Shown here piece after piece: positions 42,615 to 51,927 of a stretch of 64,000 nucleotides of DNA. Each line of letters opens with the position of its first letter. The stretch's first letter is position 1. The notes beneath the pieces are model-generated. The model worked only from the letters and a program-made list of their open reading frames with translations. It searched no databases and had not been told where the DNA came from. Both the position numbers and the translations under genes were made by a program. This stretch comes from Clostridiales bacterium (lineage in GTDB: Bacteria; Bacillota; Clostridia; Christensenellales; Aristaeellaceae): the NCBI GenBank assembly GCA_015056055.1, contig SVHC01000006.1, positions 1 to 64,000 of the forward strand. Direction: 5' to 3'.

Positions 42615-44651
42615 ATGAAAATCCTTTTCCTTGGAAACTCCATCACTCGCCATGCACCGGCGCCCGATATTGGCTGGTACGGAGACTGGGGCATGGCTGC
42701 AAGCTGCAAAGAGAAAGATTATATCCATCAGCTGTGCGGCATTCTGAGTGCCGCCGGAAAAAAGCCCGAAGTGCGCCTGCGCAATGTTGCAGATTTTGAG
42801 CGCGACCCGAAGCGCGATATTCCGGAATATTTTGCGGATGACCTTGCCTTCGGAGCAGATGTTGCCATCATTCGTCTGGGTGAAAATGTTCCGGAAGAGG
42901 CTCTGGATGCCTTTGCCGAAGGAATAGAAGCCCTGATTCCCCTGCTGCGCAAGCAGGATTGCACCGTCTTTGTAACCGGACGCTTCTGGAAAAACGATCA
43001 GTGCGAACGCATCCTGCGCACAATTGCCGCAAATACCGACGCGCATTTTATTTCCCTTGCACACCTGCAAAAGGAAACTTTCTGGGCACTCAAGGAATTT
43101 GAAAACGGTGGCGTCGCCTGCCATCCTTCGGACCGCGGCATGTACTGCATTGCAAATGCCATCTTTGCCGCCATTGCAGAAGCCGGTCTTCTAAGCGGTG
43201 CACAGATTGCCCCGATTCCGGACGGTGAACCGCCCTTTACCGGATACAGCGTTTTTGTGGACGGTAAATTTGCGCCGCTTTACTCCGTGCGCGTTTCCGC
43301 TATGCCGTTCAACCGCGAATGGCCGGGATATCAGCGGGATATTGCGCAATCCGAACTCGCAGCCATGCTCTCCATGGACATGTCTGCGCCCGTCGATATC
43401 ACAATTGATTTCCCGGATGAAATCAAAACGGCAGTCGTTCGCCCGCTTTCCGCAGACGTAAGCATCTGCACCGAAGGAAAACAGGCCTTCTTTACCATTC
43501 GCCGTCCCGGCCAGTATTCCGTGGAAATCAACGGCAGGCATCACAATCTGCATATCTTTGCAAATCCGCCCGCCGAAAAAATCGACCGCAGCAAGTACAC
43601 GCATTATTTTGCCGCAGGTGTCCACGAGGCAGGCACGATCATTCTGAATTCCGGTGACAGTATGTACCTTGAAGCCGGCGCTGTTGTACACGGAACCCTT
43701 CAGGCATTCGACGCGGAAAACATCCGTATCGAAGGCCGCGGCATTCTGGACTATTCCCGTTTTGACCGTCCCGAACCCTTCCGCCACGAACGCACCGGAA
43801 TGATCAACTTCATCCGCTGCCGCAACATTACGATGGATGGCATCATCCTGCGCGACAGTTCCTGGTGGACGATTACCGCCGCCAACTGCAAAAATCTCTA
43901 TTTCCACAATTTGAAATCCGTCGGCATGTGGCGGTACAATTCGGACGGTTTTGATTTCGTCTGCAGCCAGAATGTTCACATGGACGGATGCTTCCTGCGC
44001 AATTTTGATGATGTTATCGTTTTCAAGGGATACAGTCTTTCTGCAAACGGCGTTACGCCCGTAAGCCCCGCCGGAAAAGCCTCCCCGCCCTACAATCTGC
44101 AGAATGTGGAAAACTGCCTGATTGAAAACTGTGTAATCTGGTGCGACTGGGGCGGTGCGCTGGAAATCGGCGCCGAAACCGTTACGGATGAATATGTCAA
44201 CATGGTATTCAAAAACTGCGACATCATCCATTCTTCCGAGGGTGCTATCCGCATCCAGAGCGGTGACCGCGCCATCATCCACAATCTGCTGTATGACAAT
44301 ATCCGCATTGAATACGACGGATTGGAAGATCTGCCCGTATTCCAGAAATCCGATGATATGGTATATGTGCCCAGTGATACACCCTACCTTTCTCCCGTTA
44401 TCTGCGGATGGATGTACTGCAATCACTGGTCAAAAGCCGGTATCCTGGGCGATATTCACGATGTTACTTTCCGGAATATCCGCGTTTTCGCCCCGGAAGG
44501 CTTCGACTGCCCGGAAGTGCGCCTGCTCAGCGCCAATGAAAATCACCGTTTCCACAATATCACCATCGACGGTTTCTTCTTTAACGGCAAGGAGATCGAT
44601 ATTCCCTTCAATATCAATGAATTCACGGACGTCAAAGTCGTGAAAAAATAA
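42615..44651 (+). CDS. Fusion of SGNH hydrolase and GH28-like right-handed beta-helix
   Basis: This 678-residue protein has an N-terminal SGNH domain (about 1-205; FLGNSITRHAP block I, HPSDRGM block V) joined to a polygalacturonase-like beta-helix (about 320-660). The helix keeps NSDGFDF and NFDDVIVF, matching the GH28 aspartates (NTDG, DD). The positions of the GH28 GHG and RIK motifs read WGGALEIG and RIQSG, so the usual His and Lys are missing. It could be a bifunctional deacylase and altered pectinase-type enzyme, or an epimerase- or lyase-like variant. No signal peptide. The start has AAGGAGG. Confidence 0.82.
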   Translation: MKILFLGNSITRHAPAPDIGWYGDWGMAASCKEKDYIHQLCGILSAAGKKPEVRLRNVADFERDPKRDIPEYFADDLAFGADVAIIRLGENVPEEALDAFAEGIEALIPLLRKQDCTVFVTGRFWKNDQCERILRTIAANTDAHFISLAHLQKETFWALKEFENGGVACHPSDRGMYCIANAIFAAIAEAGLLSGAQIAPIPDGEPPFTGYSVFVDGKFAPLYSVRVSAMPFNREWPGYQRDIAQSELAAMLSMDMSAPVDITIDFPDEIKTAVVRPLSADVSICTEGKQAFFTIRRPGQYSVEINGRHHNLHIFANPPAEKIDRSKYTHYFAAGVHEAGTIILNSGDSMYLEAGAVVHGTLQAFDAENIRIEGRGILDYSRFDRPEPFRHERTGMINFIRCRNITMDGIILRDSSWWTITAANCKNLYFHNLKSVGMWRYNSDGFDFVCSQNVHMDGCFLRNFDDVIVFKGYSLSANGVTPVSPAGKASPPYNLQNVENCLIENCVIWCDWGGALEIGAETVTDEYVNMVFKNCDIIHSSEGAIRIQSGDRAIIHNLLYDNIRIEYDGLEDLPVFQKSDDMVYVPSDTPYLSPVICGWMYCNHWSKAGILGDIHDVTFRNIRVFAPEGFDCPEVRLLSANENHRFHNITIDGFFFNGKEIDIPFNINEFTDVKVVKK

Positions 44652-44663
44652 GCCTGCAATTCA

Positions 44664-44707
44664 AAACACCCGCAAAGCACGAAGTACATCGCGCCTTGCG
44701 GGTGTTT
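44664..44707. terminator. Bidirectional terminator hairpin
   Basis: Perfect 12-bp arms AAACACCCGCAA/TTGCGGGTGTTT between convergent genes. Confidence 0.75.
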
Positions 44708-44720
44708 GCTGTCATAAGAT

Positions 44721-46745
44721 CTATTTCACCAATTCCCTGTACGCTCTACAGCGATAGTACAGCGTTTTGAGCTGGCAGCGCATGAGCGCATCATAGCAAT
44801 GAAGCTCCACTGCGTAGTTCTCATAGCGTATGGAAACATAGTAGCCCATCATCTTCTGCGCAAGGGCGTCAATGCGTGCAAAGAGTTCATCCGTCTCCTG
44901 CTCTGCGCGCAGCGCTTCATGGTACATGACAAACAGCGTGATCATTTCCATGCAATCCCTGCCGTAGTTTGCATAGTTGAGATCAAGACGCAGATGCTCG
45001 ACAACGGGATCGGTTTTTGCAAGCATGATCTGCTCGGCAGGATTGACCCCGGCACCGCCTGATACCCTGCCCATGCCGCATACATAGGCTTCCTCTGCAT
45101 TCAACAATTCTTTCTGCAGGATTGCAATTGCTTCTTCATAAAGCCTGACGCTTTCCATGCCGATTTCCGCCGCATGCTCACCCAGATGGGATTCTCTTTC
45201 CAGTTCGGTTTCCGGCTTGCATCCATCCCAGCTGAGAAGCTTGCTCAGGATGCTGTACGGGCTCCATGCGCGCCAGTTTGCGCAGTATTTTCCCGCTTCT
45301 TCCATCAGCTCATATACCTTGCGTATGGCGGCAGCATGGCTTCCGTAGCGATTTTCAAAATACTTTGCAAGAATCTCTTCCACATCTGCATCCACATTCC
45401 AGCACAATTCGGCATAAAGTATCTGCGTCAGGTTCTTCACATCCCAGTGCACCATCGGCAGGTGCATATAGACCATGCCGGTGGCTCCAAGTTCATGATA
45501 ACGCCTGAAATCATGCGCCATAGTTCGCGTGAACAGAAAGGGAAGATCCTCGAACTTGGAAACATTGTAATACTCATTTATGCGCATATTCACATTTTTC
45601 CACCCGGCAAGGCACTCATAATAATGCCGGTTGTGATCGCATTCCGGGTCGTCAATGGCATGCACATAGCAGCGATTGATCGGGCAGTAAGTTCCGTTAT
45701 CCCGGCTGCCCCGCAAATTTTCGGGAACAGGATTCTCCGGCGGCTGCAAATCGGACGTGCCCTCGTAGGAAGAGAATGAGATCGTAATATGCCTGTCCAG
45801 TCTGCCGTCAGCAAATGCGCGGTCCAGATAATCACGTATGTAGGAATTCAACCGCAGCGTATGGTCGGACCCGTTGCCCAGCTTTTTGCAAGCGTCGCAG
45901 GTACAGATACCGCCCCAGGTATCAAATCCCCACAGAACAATTCCATCCACCTCATACCATTCTGCGTTGAGGCGTTCCACCAGCTTTTCCGAAATATATT
46001 CCAGCAGACTATCCTGCGATACACAAAAGCCCACATGCTGTGCCTTATGCTTTTCCCGCTTTCCGCTCGGCGGCAATCCATACCATTCGGGATGTTCTTC
46101 CCAGATGGTTGCGCCGGAAGGAAGCACAGCATCCACAGCCAGCATTTCCTCAAACACATGCCCGCCCTGTACAAATACAAAACCCAGCTTCTGCTGCAGC
46201 TTTGCCTTATTCGGGCGACACGGCACAGCATTCAGCTTTTTCCTTGCCATCCATTTCCACAAAAGCGCCGATTCCTTGAGTTCACCCTCCAGAGAATATC
46301 CCCTGTCATGCGGAAAAGAGGCACGATAATGCCTTGCTTCCGGCATAATCAGCTTTCCATTTCCTTCCGGTACAATTTCCTCCCAGGGATTCAGCCAGTA
46401 TACGCCCTGCTTTTCCAGAAATTCATACACGCCGTACAGCACACCCACGCGACCGTTGCCATCAATCGTAAGCGAATTATCGGCTGTGGCTATTGTGAAT
46501 TCCTCGCCCGCTTCGTCCTTTGTAATCGTCAGAAATATGTTGAAATCTTCGCCCGCCTTATCGGATACACAGGCAGAAAAACCGAGTTTTGTAAGATAGT
46601 TTTCCATTTCCAGCGCCGCATAGGAAACGGTGCAGCGCGTTGCGCGCTCTTTTTCCTTGCGGAAGTTGATTTTTTCTTCCTCATGCGCCCAAAGGCGGTA
46701 TTCATCCCGCGCATTCTCATAAGCCAAAACTATTGTAATATGCAT
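44721..46745 (-). CDS. DUF4838-family glycosidase-like protein
   Basis: This 674-residue protein matches the DUF4838 pattern. It has an N-terminal GH20/GH67-like alpha/beta domain (VGVLYGVYEFLEKQGVYWLNP), followed by a barrel with GIVLWGFDTWGGICTCDACKK. That motif has the paired cysteines seen in the family. DUF4838 proteins sit in glycan loci and are presumed glycosidases. The activity is not established for this one. There is no signal peptide. I chose the second ATG (46745), 8-9 nt after AAAGGA. Confidence 0.8.
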   Translation of the reverse strand: MHITIVLAYENARDEYRLWAHEEEKINFRKEKERATRCTVSYAALEMENYLTKLGFSACVSDKAGEDFNIFLTITKDEAGEEFTIATADNSLTIDGNGRVGVLYGVYEFLEKQGVYWLNPWEEIVPEGNGKLIMPEARHYRASFPHDRGYSLEGELKESALLWKWMARKKLNAVPCRPNKAKLQQKLGFVFVQGGHVFEEMLAVDAVLPSGATIWEEHPEWYGLPPSGKREKHKAQHVGFCVSQDSLLEYISEKLVERLNAEWYEVDGIVLWGFDTWGGICTCDACKKLGNGSDHTLRLNSYIRDYLDRAFADGRLDRHITISFSSYEGTSDLQPPENPVPENLRGSRDNGTYCPINRCYVHAIDDPECDHNRHYYECLAGWKNVNMRINEYYNVSKFEDLPFLFTRTMAHDFRRYHELGATGMVYMHLPMVHWDVKNLTQILYAELCWNVDADVEEILAKYFENRYGSHAAAIRKVYELMEEAGKYCANWRAWSPYSILSKLLSWDGCKPETELERESHLGEHAAEIGMESVRLYEEAIAILQKELLNAEEAYVCGMGRVSGGAGVNPAEQIMLAKTDPVVEHLRLDLNYANYGRDCMEMITLFVMYHEALRAEQETDELFARIDALAQKMMGYYVSIRYENYAVELHCYDALMRCQLKTLYYRCRAYRELVK

Positions 46746-46846
46746 GATATGCATCCTTTCCGAGTTGTTGCGGACTCATAAATCCAATTATAGCACACCA
46801 TTTTTCCCGCTTCAAGCTTTGCACCCACTCGCAAAGCACCTCATCC

Positions 46847-46875
46847 TTGACAATATGCAGCCCGAACGATATACT
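46847..46875 (+). promoter_or_regulatory. Sigma-A promoter for the GH5/URO-D genes
   Basis: TTGACA, 17 bp, TATACT, about 37 nt before the GH5 start. Confidence 0.85.
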
Positions 46876-46912
46876 GGAACCAGCTACTTACGCACGTCAG
46901 GAGGGCGCTGTC

Positions 46913-48007
46913 ATGAAGCAGTTCACCGGTTTTGAACACGGCATGGGCATCGGCGGTTGGCTCACCAACTACAAACGGTTTAATGTTTTGCCCGTGCACC
47001 AGCGTTCGCACCTTACCATCGGCGACATGGAGCATTTTGCTGCCTATATCACAGAGGATGATATCCGCTATATTGCTTCCCTCGGAATGGACCACATCCG
47101 TCTCGGCTTTGATCAGATTGTGCTGGAAGAAAAGCCCTATGTATATCGCGAGGAAATCTTTATCCATATTGACCGGTTTATCGGCTGGTGCAAAAAATAT
47201 GGTCTCAATATCGTTCTCAACATGCACAAGGCAATCGGCAACTATTGCGATATACAGGAAGATGTTGATCTGGTGGACAATGAGGAACTGCAAAACCGCT
47301 TCATCGCTCTCTGGCTTGCATTTGAAAAGCGCTATTCTAAGGACACCTCCATTGTGTTCGAGCTTCTCAACGAAGTGCGCGACATAGAACCCGAAAAGTG
47401 GAACGCACTGGCAGAAAAGGCAGTTCTGGAATTGAGAAAACTCAATCCCTTTAGAAAAATCATCATCGGGCCCACTGCCTGGAACAGCTGCGATAAGCTC
47501 CGTTACCTTAAAATCTTTGATGACGAGAATGTCATTTACACCTTCCACACCTACGCACCTTTTGAATTCACGCATCAAAGGGGCGTATTGCAGCCTGCGC
47601 CGCTCTACTACAACCGCGAAATGCCCTATCCCTGCGATATTGAACGCTACCGCGATTTTTGCGCCACGGTATTTGGCGACCACAATTCCTATCAGAATTA
47701 TGACCGCATGGATATTGCGTACCTGCGCGACTCCCTGCAGCCCGCCGTGGAATTTGCCCGAATGCATCCGGATAAAATCCTCTGGTGCGGCGAATTCGGC
47801 ACCATTCGCCATGCCAACATTCGCTGGCGCGAAAACTGGATGCGGGATGTGATCACCATTCTCAAAGAAAACCACATTCCCTACTGCGTATGGAACTATC
47901 TCAGCACGCCAAACGATGGAAACCGATTCAGCCTTGTGGACGATGACAACCGCCGAATCTTAAGCGACGAAATGGCCCGGATTATCCGCGGAGACAGCAT
48001 TATATAA
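46913..48007 (+). CDS. GH5-family glycoside hydrolase
   Basis: This 364-residue TIM-barrel hydrolase begins with a GIGGWL element. The acid/base Glu is in IVFELLNEVRD, the catalytic-cleft His in YTFHTYAPFEFTHQ and the nucleophile Glu in ILWCGEFGTIR. The layout is that of GH5 endoglucanases and mannanases. With no secretion signal, it probably cleaves imported beta-linked oligosaccharides. ATG 46913 has AGGAGGG. The second URO-D family gene follows after 24 nt. Confidence 0.92.
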   Translation: MKQFTGFEHGMGIGGWLTNYKRFNVLPVHQRSHLTIGDMEHFAAYITEDDIRYIASLGMDHIRLGFDQIVLEEKPYVYREEIFIHIDRFIGWCKKYGLNIVLNMHKAIGNYCDIQEDVDLVDNEELQNRFIALWLAFEKRYSKDTSIVFELLNEVRDIEPEKWNALAEKAVLELRKLNPFRKIIIGPTAWNSCDKLRYLKIFDDENVIYTFHTYAPFEFTHQRGVLQPAPLYYNREMPYPCDIERYRDFCATVFGDHNSYQNYDRMDIAYLRDSLQPAVEFARMHPDKILWCGEFGTIRHANIRWRENWMRDVITILKENHIPYCVWNYLSTPNDGNRFSLVDDDNRRILSDEMARIIRGDSII

Positions 48008-48031
48008 ACAATCTGTTCAGGACGTGATGTT

Positions 48032-49099
48032 ATGTATAAAATGACTTCCAAAGAGCGCTTTCAGCGTGCATTTGAACACAAAGAGCCCGACCGCGTGGTC
48101 ATGTGGGATTTTCCTTGGGCAAGTGCCCTGAACCGCTGGCGCACGGAAGGCATGCCGGAAGGCGTCAGCTATGAAGAGTACTTTGACGTTGACACCGTAG
48201 GCCGTGTGGTGCCGGATTCCTCGCCGCGTTATCCCGTATCCGTCGTTGCGGAGGATGATACCTTCATCACCGTCAAAAATGAGTGGGGCACCACGGTGCG
48301 CAACTTCAAGCACGAAGTCACCACACCCGACTTTATGGACTTCACCATCGTAGACTGGGATTCCTGGCGCGCCGCAAAGGAACGCATCACGTCTGACCGC
48401 GACCGCATTCAGTGGGACTATCTGCAGAAGAACTACAAAAACTGGGTCAAGGAAGGCCGTTGGCTTTTGGGTGACGTTTACTGCACGTTCAACAACCTTT
48501 CCTCCGAGGTCATGGGCCTTGAAACCTTCCTTTTGAACATGTACGACGAACCTGAACTGGTCAAGGATATGATGCTTCACACGCTGGATGTCTGCCTGAA
48601 ACAGCTGGACATGGCATGGGACGCAGGCTATACATTTGATATGCTCAATCTGCGCGATGATCTTGGATACAAGGGAACGGCCTTTTTCTCTGTGGATATG
48701 TACAGGGAATTCATCAAGCCTGTGCACCAGCGGGCCGTTGACTGGGCGCGTCGGAAGGGGATCTTTGTTCGCCTGCACTCCTGCGGCAACATCAACTCTC
48801 TTCTCCCGGAAATCATGACCGTGGGCTTTGATGCCCTGCACCCAATGGAAGTCAAGGCCGGAATGAATCCCGAAGAGGTAAAAGCCAAATATGGCGACAA
48901 GCTCGTTCTGCACGGCGGTTTCAACGCCATGCTGTGGAGCGATAAAGAAACCATTCTTGCCGAAATCCGCCGCCTGCTGCCCATCCTGATGAAAGACGGC
49001 GCCTATATCTTTGCAAGCGACCACTCCATTCCAAAGCACGTATCCTTCGACACCATGAAGGCTGTGATTGAACTGGTTAAGGATATCGGCAGATTCTGA
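48032..49099 (+). CDS. Second URO-D family protein
   Basis: This 355-residue TIM-barrel protein of the URO-D superfamily begins TSKERFQRAFEHKEPDRV. HSCGNINSLLPEIMTVGFDALHPMEV is the MtaA-like segment where His and Cys can bind zinc. It is a paralogue of the protein at 29708-30682, which has HTDGNINPILDQI there, so the Cys is not shared. It is co-transcribed with the GH5 gene. Function unknown. It is not a haem-pathway HemE by motif. Confidence 0.85.
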   Translation: MYKMTSKERFQRAFEHKEPDRVVMWDFPWASALNRWRTEGMPEGVSYEEYFDVDTVGRVVPDSSPRYPVSVVAEDDTFITVKNEWGTTVRNFKHEVTTPDFMDFTIVDWDSWRAAKERITSDRDRIQWDYLQKNYKNWVKEGRWLLGDVYCTFNNLSSEVMGLETFLLNMYDEPELVKDMMLHTLDVCLKQLDMAWDAGYTFDMLNLRDDLGYKGTAFFSVDMYREFIKPVHQRAVDWARRKGIFVRLHSCGNINSLLPEIMTVGFDALHPMEVKAGMNPEEVKAKYGDKLVLHGGFNAMLWSDKETILAEIRRLLPILMKDGAYIFASDHSIPKHVSFDTMKAVIELVKDIGRF

Positions 49100-49131
49100 T
49101 TATCCCCATCAAGCGGAGGCAAAAAACGGCT

Positions 49132-49848
49132 ATGATTTTTGAAAAAGCGTTCTCCATTTTCACGCAAACGCCTGCGATCAATGTTTCCGTCCTCACCATA
49201 ATTCAGCACGCCATTGAGCAGGAAATTGCCTCCTCCGAATTGTCCGCTCTCTTTTCCGGCATAGACGGTTCCATTGACCCGCAAAAAAGAAGATACGGAA
49301 CATCCGCCCTTCTGGGGCCGCTTGGATATTATAACCCAACCAAGATCATGGAGCATATTTGCAACAACGTCAGGCGCGGCCGCCTTTTGCGAAAAGAGCC
49401 ATCCTCTCCTGTATTTGTATATGACTATGATCACGCAGGCGATATTGTTCGAATCACCAATTGCAGCTTGCGCATGGTTTCATATGCCCTGCATTATCCG
49501 GCGTACGATGTCTTTATCTGCAAAGAATCCGCCACTAACGAAATTGAACACATCTTGCTGCTTGAAAAAGATGAAAGTGGCCGCACCTCAAAATGGATCA
49601 GCTTCTACTGGCATAACAATATGAAAGTCATAGGCTTCGTGGATATCGAAGTGTATCGTTATATACCTACAGGTTTTACATGTACAGCCATGCACGGAAT
49701 CAGCAGCGAACGCGGTATTTTTGAAGGCCTGTCCTGCGATGACTTCACATTCTATCTGGATGAAAAAGGCCGCGTGCAGACCATCGACTATCCATGCCGT
49801 GATGAGGTTCATCCCCGCTATCAGGCATTCATGCACCACCTCAATTAA
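49132..49848 (+). CDS. Conserved-looking protein of unknown function
   Basis: This predicted 238-residue soluble protein starts 32 nt after the second URO-D family gene, with GGAGG about 13 nt upstream of the ATG. The middle has a beta-rich pattern (SSPVFVYDYDHAGDIVRITN, EHILLLEKDESGRTSKWISF). Spaced aromatic residues follow and a charged tail contains DDFTFYLDEKGRVQTIDYP. I recognise no family or catalytic motif. Its position suggests membership in the GH5 operon. Confidence 0.7.
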   Translation: MIFEKAFSIFTQTPAINVSVLTIIQHAIEQEIASSELSALFSGIDGSIDPQKRRYGTSALLGPLGYYNPTKIMEHICNNVRRGRLLRKEPSSPVFVYDYDHAGDIVRITNCSLRMVSYALHYPAYDVFICKESATNEIEHILLLEKDESGRTSKWISFYWHNNMKVIGFVDIEVYRYIPTGFTCTAMHGISSERGIFEGLSCDDFTFYLDEKGRVQTIDYPCRDEVHPRYQAFMHHLN

Positions 49849-49857
49849 AGCTGAAAC

Positions 49858-49910
49858 AAAAGGTCTGAAACCGCAATCGGAAACATCCATTGCGATTTCA
49901 GACCTTTATT
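49858..49910. terminator. Bidirectional terminator between convergent genes
   Basis: AAAGGTCTGAAA pairs with TTTCAGACCTTT and an inner CGCAAT/ATTGCG extends the stem. T-rich sequence follows rightward (ATTC, weak). Leftward the hairpin is followed by TGTTTCAGC. Confidence 0.65.
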
Positions 49911-49919
49911 CATATAACT

Positions 49920-51902
49920 CTATATACCGTAGCTGGTTCTGTCGATCACCGTCTGCTGAAGTTCGGGCGACAGGCGGGTGAAATACTCGGAATATCCGCC
50001 GATGCGAACCACCAGATTCGGATACTTTTCGGGATGTTCCCGCGCATCCAGCATATCTTCCCGGCTTACGCAGGTAACCTGCATCTGCATGCCGCCCTTA
50101 TCGAAATAGCCCTTTACCAGGGGCTGCAGTGCCTTGGAAATCTTTGCGGCGTCCAGTCTTACGTTGAGAACAGGAGTACCGATCAATTTTGCCTGACAAA
50201 GTGATGCTGCACTGTTCAAAAGAGCGGTTACGCCCTGGATATCATTGCCCTGAAGAGCTCCGATGCAATCGCACAGCGGAGCACCATTTTTTCTTCCGTC
50301 GGGCGTCGCCCCGATTCCCCTGCCCGCATCGGCATATGTTGTAAACTGAATGGAGGAAGGCAGGAATTTACCGCCAAGATAAGGCGTTTTTCCTTCAAAC
50401 ACAGCGCACAGGTCACCGGAGACGCGCGCTGCCATGGCATTGGCTTCCTCGTTGTCCACACCGTGCCTTGCAACATTCGAAAAGCGTTTGAAATCCTCGC
50501 CCTCGTCCATGCGTTTCAGCAGCTCGGCTCCGCTCATAGCATTGTCCGCAAAAACAAGTCTGTTGATTACCAGCAGGGAATCCACAACATTTATGATTCC
50601 CGCCATATTGACAACGCTCCAGTAATATCTGGCTCCGCCGGCATTGTACTCCTTTTCGCTGTCGATGCAATCATCAATCAGCAAGGTGCGCATGACCTGC
50701 GGCATAAACTCGGCGCGATTTTTCTGAGATTCGCTGATTCCGTCAAATACAATATTCGCCTGTCTGCAATACTCTTCAAGGAATGCACCGTAAAACGCCT
50801 CAAAACTCTGTGCCTCGGGCAGCGCTTCGCGCATGACCTTTTCAAAAATTGCTGCGACATTGATTCCCGCATCAAGAGAGCCTACATTGCTCATTCCGAC
50901 AAGCATAGTTTCCGTGCAGCCGCCGCCCGAGAAGCAGAGGCGGTCTTCTGCGGGAATATGCGGGAACAGATCTGCAAGGGTATTCTGGTAAGCCTCCTCA
51001 TTGTACAGACTGGGCGAGCCGCCGCCTGCATATATCGAATCCAGCGCAGCATCCCACACTTCCTGAGGCATATCTTTGGTTACGCGCAATTCAAGACTCG
51101 GCCTGCGCAGACCCTTGATTGCCCGCAGACACTGCACTGTAAGCGCATTGTAATCCGGGCCAAGCGCACCGGACCAGCCGTTGTTCGCGTCTACATTTTT
51201 GAAGAAGCAGCGGAGAATCTCCGTTACATCCTCCCCCTTATAAAAATCGATCAGATCCGCATCGGGTCTGCCAACATTATCACAGCCATCCATGTAATAG
51301 ATGAAATTCCAGCAAACGATCGCCTCATACAGCGTATCGGCCGGCTTGAAGGGCACCTTCTGAAGCGCCTTATACAGTTCGGAATCCGGCGCAGTTTCCC
51401 TTACCGCCTGCAAAGCTCTGCCATGCAAGTGACGGATTCCGCAAAGAACGTCCAGAAGTCCGTCGCGCATGTCGGTATCTTTCATTTTGCTGACGCGCTC
51501 TTCGTAGCTGTCCAATCCTTCCCGCACGATGCGGCGGAAATTGGGATGGGAATGCGTATACATGATTCCGCCGACGGTATGACCCCAGACTACAGAAGGC
51601 CGATAGGCAGAAAGAAACTTGTCCACGCGCTTGGCGACCTCAGCATCTTCTTTATACAGCCTTCCATAGTCGGCGGATACCGTATAAGAATAGCAGTGCT
51701 TTATCGCCATTTTCTGTTCGCTTGTTCCGCACGGATAAAGCGGGCCGCCATCATACGCAGGCAAATTGTAGTTTTCCAGATACCTTCTCATCGCCCGCGA
51801 AAAACGCTTAAAGCGCGGCTTTTCCGGTTCCTCAAAAAGACCCGCGGCGTAAAATTCACCCATAGCTTCCAATCTGTTTTTTATATCAATGCAGTTTTCC
51901 AT
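49920..51902 (-). CDS. Pyruvate formate-lyase-type glycyl radical enzyme
   Basis: This 660-residue protein has the catalytic Cys motif GGGCTET (about residue 328, the position of GCVE in glycerol or diol dehydratase-like enzymes). The C-terminal glycyl radical loop is RIGGYSEYF (about 635). It is shorter than the usual 750-850 residues. The dehydratase-like CTE context is closer to diol or hydroxyproline-type dehydratases than to true PFL. No activating radical SAM enzyme is adjacent. It is the last gene of an MFS-esterase-GRE operon. ATG 51902 has GGAAAGGTG upstream. Confidence 0.87.
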   Translation of the reverse strand: MENCIDIKNRLEAMGEFYAAGLFEEPEKPRFKRFSRAMRRYLENYNLPAYDGGPLYPCGTSEQKMAIKHCYSYTVSADYGRLYKEDAEVAKRVDKFLSAYRPSVVWGHTVGGIMYTHSHPNFRRIVREGLDSYEERVSKMKDTDMRDGLLDVLCGIRHLHGRALQAVRETAPDSELYKALQKVPFKPADTLYEAIVCWNFIYYMDGCDNVGRPDADLIDFYKGEDVTEILRCFFKNVDANNGWSGALGPDYNALTVQCLRAIKGLRRPSLELRVTKDMPQEVWDAALDSIYAGGGSPSLYNEEAYQNTLADLFPHIPAEDRLCFSGGGCTETMLVGMSNVGSLDAGINVAAIFEKVMREALPEAQSFEAFYGAFLEEYCRQANIVFDGISESQKNRAEFMPQVMRTLLIDDCIDSEKEYNAGGARYYWSVVNMAGIINVVDSLLVINRLVFADNAMSGAELLKRMDEGEDFKRFSNVARHGVDNEEANAMAARVSGDLCAVFEGKTPYLGGKFLPSSIQFTTYADAGRGIGATPDGRKNGAPLCDCIGALQGNDIQGVTALLNSAASLCQAKLIGTPVLNVRLDAAKISKALQPLVKGYFDKGGMQMQVTCVSREDMLDAREHPEKYPNLVVRIGGYSEYFTRLSPELQQTVIDRTSYGI

Positions 51903-51927
51903 CTTCCCGGCACCTTTCCTGTTTCTT

